The notes beneath the pieces were generated by a model. The model was not told where the DNA came from. It saw only the letters and a program-made list of their open reading frames with translations, and did not search any database. From Rhyzopertha dominica (taxonomy: Eukaryota > Arthropoda > Insecta > Coleoptera > Bostrichidae), in contig QCXZ01000045.1 of NCBI GenBank assembly GCA_025024175.1, forward strand, positions 4,528,649-4,592,648: a stretch of DNA of 64,000 bases. The letters run 5' to 3'. This document shows, one piece after another, positions 59,946-64,000 of this stretch. Made by a program: the position numbers and the translations under genes. Numbering within the stretch: position 1 is the stretch's first letter; each line of letters begins with the position of its first letter.

Positions 59946-60060
59946 AGGCGGGACTCGAACTCACAGCCTCTGTGGACAGAGACAGTCGCGCTTGGTCGGG
60001 CCACAGATTATAATCTGTAATCTGTGGTCGGGCTACTTACTAGACCACCTCTGGTCGATT
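59946..60060 (-). mobile_element. tRNA-derived SINE head
   Basis: On the minus strand, GGTGGTCTAGTAAG (A box, TRGYnnARnnG type) is followed by GAGTTCGAGTCCCGCC (B box, GTTCGAnTCC). These are the internal RNA polymerase III promoter elements of a tRNA-derived SINE. The A-B distance is longer than in a tRNA because of a palindromic segment, CCACAGATTA...TAATCTGTGG. The body probably continues below 59946, up to the hAT end. It cannot fold as a normal tRNA. Confidence 0.7.
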
Positions 60061-60382
60061 CTTACAGTTGGAAGGCAATAACCTGGCATTTAATAACCCC
60101 CCTTCACTGCGCTGCTGCAGCGGCGTGTCTCCACTTACTAGGTAACATAAACATACAACATACAAATACAATGACGGTACCCTTTATATACAAGAATATT
60201 AATGCTAGCGGATAATCAGCGCCATCTGTGGACCAGAGTTGCAGTTATGTAGATGTGGTTTAATAGGACAACTGCATGTAGTGATCCTAGCAGCAGATAG
60301 AGAGAGGGCGGGAATTCGAAACTCCAGTAAATTTTATCTATGTAATATACGCAAATATTAGACAGTGGCAGTGAGATGTCTC

Positions 60383-60412
60383 TTCTAGAATGTTCTATGC
60401 GGGTATAAATAG
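60383..60412 (+). promoter_or_regulatory. heat-shock element and TATA box
   Basis: TTC-TA-GAA-TG-TTC at 60383-60395 is a perfect three-unit heat-shock element (nTTCnnGAAnnTTCn). TATAAATAG follows at 60404-60412. Downstream runs an A-rich leader-like sequence, interrupted by a hAT element at 60580 and resuming at 61810, reaching an ATG at 61840. This could be the promoter of a heat-inducible host gene or of a retrotransposon LTR; the sequence does not decide. Confidence 0.5.
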
Positions 60413-60579
60413 ACCAACGGAAAGGGCGCGAGGAATTTTGAATTCGAATAGCGGTTAATCAAGCGAGATCCGAACGAAAGGCTTAGTTAAGCAGGTGTTT
60501 TTGGTACAAGTGTGTACAGTATAGTGCTTAATTGAACTAGTAGTGTTTTAAACTAGTTGTGTTTAGACTTAGTGTATTT

Positions 60580-61801
60580 CAGCGATCGGCAACCTTTTAG
60601 CTGGCAGGGGCCACATATAGTGACAAAATAAACTAAAGGCGGGCCGCACTTTTGAGTTTTTTTTTTGGTAGGTACCTATGTTGACGTTATGAAAAATGCA
60701 AAGTACAAATATTTAATTTTTGCCTTTTATTCATCATGATCTTTTTAAGTAGAAACAATGACAAAGAGATTATGATAATAATTAAATAGTAACTGAAATC
60801 ATTTTGTATACACTGAGGAGCAATGAGAAAAAGGAACAAACAAATCAAATGAGAACTTTCTCTAACATACAAGTTAGTGTGATTTCTAAGGCTGTATCTC
60901 ACTGGCTATTTGTGAAATATTTGCTTTCACGCTTGTCGTTGATTTTCGAAGAATGGCACTTAAATGCTCGTCTGTGAGACAATAATAATATTTATTTTTT
61001 CTGTAATTGAGAATTGAAAAAGTCTCTTCACATAAATAGGTGCTGCCTAAATTGTAATTAGTTGCTGAGAAAACTTATTCAAAATAAATTAGACGGTTAA
61101 CTGCCGTAAAATTTAATAAGATTATTAATTTCCCAGAAAGGATTTTTGAGTGTCATTGGATTAAAGATCAATTACATTCATTTCGAAATTACTCTTCAAC
61201 ATCACATTGGAAAGGGTTTACAAAAATCTTCGGCTTACCAGAAACTTTCTCGAAGTCACTAAATCTGTCTTCGAACTGATTTTGTAGTTGAATTAAACCG
61301 CGTTTCATTTTATCATTTTCCAATTAAGACTTGCTATTTAGCTTTACAAAAACAGGTGTGTGAAATGGAAAATTAAAATGCAAAATTCAAAACAAAATGA
61401 TTGTTTACTTCTTGCATCGCCATAGATCCAAAGATCCAATTAACATTAACTTAATATGTTTCAGTCGATCGGCTAGCAAGTTTGACGCATGGGTTGCAGT
61501 TGTTAGGTGACGACCTCAGAATCAGAATACAAGCTAAGGTTTCGGATATTGGGGTAATGCTCAATCTTCGGTACGTCAAAATTCCACCACTGCACATGTG
61601 GGATGGCCAGACCTGACTAGTGTTGTCCGTGGTGGAAAACGTACAGAAGATTGAGCAATGAGCATTGCCCAACATTCGGAATCGTACCAAAATTTTATTT
61701 TTCGCGCGAAATAAAAATAATTCCGAATGTTGAGATCTTTATTTACGAAACACCGCGGGCAGCAAAGAAGAGGCTTGCGGGCCTCGGCTTGCCGATCCCT
61801 G
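60580..61801 (-). mobile_element. hAT element with transposase C-terminus and 8-bp duplication
   Basis: The left end CAGCGATCGGCAACC and right end GGCTTGCCGATCCCTG are inverted repeats. The 8-base duplication GTGTATTT flanks exactly (60572-60579 and 61802-61809). GGGCCGC and GCGGGCC boxes lie inside the two ends. A remnant of the transposase is on the minus strand. At 1.2 kb it is an internally deleted copy of an autonomous hAT of the ZBED5/FAM200-like group. Confidence 0.9.
60895..61320 (-). pseudogene. hAT transposase C-terminal (dimerisation) remnant
   Basis: Minus-strand pieces: LIQLQNQFEDRFSDFEKV, then NPFQCDVEE, and, after stops, NYNLGSTYLCEETFSILNYR followed by KNKYYYCLTDEHLSAILR. The pattern FGSTYxCExxFSxMNxxKxKxRxxLTDEHLxxxL is the hAT C-terminal dimerisation region. 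The catalytic N-terminal part is deleted. Confidence 0.8.
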
Positions 61802-61839
61802 GTGTATTTGATACAATTGTTTTAAAACAAAAAGAAGTT

Positions 61840-61878
61840 ATGTCAGAAATCCGCAGGTGTCGAAATCGTACGTCGTAA
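61840..61878 (+). other. short frame after the split promoter leader
   Basis: ATG TCA GAA ATC CGC AGG... gives a 12-residue frame, or a first coding segment if CAG-GTGTCG at 61855 is a splice donor. It is the first ATG on the resumed leader. No function can be assigned. Confidence 0.25.
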
Positions 61879-63590
61879 CATTATTATATATTTACATAGT
61901 CACTAAAGTCTAAGTAGTTCTAGAGGCATTTCTAAGTATACAACTTTAGTGTACAACTTTTATGTTTTTCCTGTTGCCTATAAAGTACTTTAGAGACCAC
62001 CTTTCAGTGGAATGTTCGTTGTCGTTTGACCATAGCACAGACTCTTCAATAGTTACGCCAGTCTTTACAAAGAGAAGATTTTTCCAAAACATTTCATATC
62101 GGTCAGTATATTTTTTAAATTGCTGCACTGTTTACTTACCAGTTCTTAGAAAGTACCATTATTGAGTCCAATATATATTATCCAGAAACTAATGATGTTC
62201 ATGTACGATTTAAAATCGCTATATTACAAAACAGTTTGTTTAACAATGCGACCGCCATCGCTTCCTTATTATGAAACGATGACCAATAGTTTGAATGCAG
62301 TGGAAAACAAAGACTTCTTCCTCAGATGATTATGGACAATTTTCACGGTGCGCTTACGGTTTACGCTTGCAAAAAATACTGTGGTTAGCTGTCGCTGCGA
62401 TCGGATTCCAAGAAACTGAGAAATGCCGTCGTTAAATATTCCGGAGACGTATATAAGATGGAGTCACGTATCCATAACAAGCGTATGCGATTTGCCTTAC
62501 ATAAAAGAGCATATTTCTCAATAGAGTCATTGTTGGTGAGCGCATTATTGCGAATTACTTTTGCCAGGTGAACAATCGCGATAAGGAAATGAAAAGGTGC
62601 TTAATGGAACAAAGCACATCAGATATAGAAGATAAGGGAAAAGGTTTTTGCGTAACCATAGGTACATAAAGTGGGACTGGGTAATTTGTGGAAAGGGCAT
62701 GGCGAAATTGGTGTGCAATATTTTACCGGATCTTCTTATAGCTAAAAATGGAACAACAGCCCCGATAACAGAAGTCGACGAGTACTTACAAAATTGAAAT
62801 TTTTAATATGAGCTTTACAAACGATGTTTAATGTACGAAGACAGTAGCGGATTTAGACGATTAGAGAGGCGCTTGGCGGTAAATATTTCATGGTGTCATA
62901 ACAAAAAGATTTGAAAGGAAGTAGCAATTTTATGAAGTTTTCAGTTCTATTTTTATGAGTTACCTACCAGCAATATGTACATATGTAAATATGAAGTTAA
63001 CAAATAACAACAATGTCATCAAGTGACTTTGGTCACTACATTTAATGAATTAACAAGGTTTAGAATTAGCAAGAAGAATACATTTTAGAAACCCAAATAT
63101 TTAAATTACAGTCCACTTACAACTTTACATTGGACGCTACTTTCGATGTCTGTAAGTAGTAATCGCATTTTAGCTCGAATACGAGAGCTTGCCATTCATT
63201 CAGTGCGTGTAGACAGTTTAAATATACTCTACTTTTTAAATGACACCAGAAAATAAAAATAAAATAATGGAGTCAAATCTGGCGATCGGGCTGGGTATTC
63301 TACAACTCCCCTGCGACCTATCCATCTACTGCCAAAAACGCCATCAAGAAAGCGACGTACTGCTACACCAAAATATGCCGGTACATCATGTCTACTCCTG
63401 AAATATCATTGTCCAGCTCATTTGGAAATATCTCAGTCAGTTCAGGTACCAAATTATCACTAATAATTTATAAATACATATATGCCATCAGATTTTTTGA
63501 AAAAAGGAAGGATTGATAACACGTTGACAGTTGTTGCCTGCCCAAACATTAAACTTCTGAAGATGTTGCGCGTATACTTCATGAACCCAA
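61879..63590. other. intergenic, no gene seen
   Basis: Mixed composition, short open frames only, nothing recognised up to the satellite fragment. Confidence 0.4.
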
Positions 63591-63632
63591 TGTTGGTTGC
63601 GGTGCAGACAGTACAGCATAAACATGCATTTT
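63591..63632 (+). repeat. fragment of the ~355-bp satellite core
   Basis: TTGGTTGCGGTGCAGACAGT followed by ACAGCATAAACATGCATTTT matches the right half of the satellite core, closest to the 39.5-kb copy (GGTTGCGGTG). A short solitary piece. Confidence 0.65.
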
Positions 63633-63861
63633 AAAATATTTTTTTTATTTAGGATGTGATTCTATCAAAATACCAAAAATGAAAAAAAAATATCTCCACT
63701 ACAAAACTATACAAATCAAGCATTTTAAATCAGTATCGCAAACGAATGTGACACATAAAGTTCTTATTATTAACAGCTTTTTCATACTGTTCTTTGCATT
63801 TTATAATGTGTATGGTATCCATTATAATCTATATCAACTCTAAAAAATCCATTGTTGAAAT

Positions 63862-64000
63862 CAGGGGCGGATCCAGAGTAGGATTTTGGGGGGAACTACA
63901 TAATTTTGTACTTTATTTAAGAAATGTGTAAATGTAAACCATAGATTTATTTTTGATGCATTTTTCAACATGTATTTCATAGTATCAAATCTACCACTAT
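63862..64000 (+). mobile_element. left end of a hAT-type element running off the window
   Basis: CAGGGGCGGATCCAG followed by a G run is the same terminus type as the element at 22800-24544. The right end lies beyond the window, so the target duplication cannot be checked. Confidence 0.55.

Noticed and set aside
59946..60060. Functional tRNA gene
   Set aside because: A and B boxes are present, but the intervening palindrome prevents a cloverleaf and the context is repetitive, so a SINE is the better reading.

Overview
The window is a stretch of AT-rich animal nuclear DNA, most likely from an insect. The evidence is genes split by long introns with GT-AG junctions, a dense load of animal-type transposons (hAT, Tc1/mariner, Penelope-like, BEL/Pao, non-LTR, a tRNA-derived SINE), microsatellites, and no bacterial gene organisation. 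Isolated N calls (e.g. 2929, 11760, 40629) point to a draft assembly. The species cannot be named from sequence alone.

Host genes are few. (1) A single exon at 8137-8331 reads like part of a TGF-beta family propeptide. (2) A GC-rich exon at 15233-15669 is clearly coding but not identified. (3) A four-exon gene at 17775-25632 encodes a 241-residue TPR protein resembling the N-terminal part of TTC12, a cytoplasmic factor for axonemal dynein assembly. It has a perfect RFX X-box 65 bases before its ATG. (4) A six-exon gene at 26141-32340, in tandem 508 bases downstream, encodes a 424-residue protein with four identically spaced C2H2 fingers of the dsRNA-binding matrin/U1 type (ZNF346/ZMAT3/ZNF385-like). 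All splice junctions of (3) and (4) keep the frame.

The rest is mostly mobile DNA. Region by region: 1-6.3 kb, a THAP-bearing inverted-repeat element, a hammerhead-like relic and a mariner 3' relic; 6.3-8.1 kb, a composite inverted-repeat element ending just before the TGF-beta exon; 9.2-10 kb, a decayed DDE transposase; 13-15 kb, a nest of Tc1 relics, a Penelope-like terminus with a hammerhead, a 145-bp MITE and a reverse transcriptase fragment; introns of the two genes, hAT, mariner and THAP-element insertions; 32.9-34.6 kb, a Penelope-like element with a nearly complete hammerhead motif; 34.8-38 kb, a 3.1-kb Tc1/mariner-type element with inverted repeats over 600 bases long; 40.2-41.3 kb, a Tc1-like transposon; 44.5-48.1 kb, a ~355-bp tandem repeat array split by two hAT insertions with perfect 8-bp target duplications; 48.5-49.8 kb, a BEL/Pao remnant; 52.4-52.9 kb, a non-LTR tail; 57-62 kb, a second full THAP element, two more hAT elements, a SINE, and a heat-shock-type promoter whose leader is split by one of the hAT elements.

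The most notable observations are the X-box on the TTC12-like gene, three hammerhead-like motifs in different states of decay, a THAP-domain element family always bounded by AATT, and the split heat-shock-type promoter.
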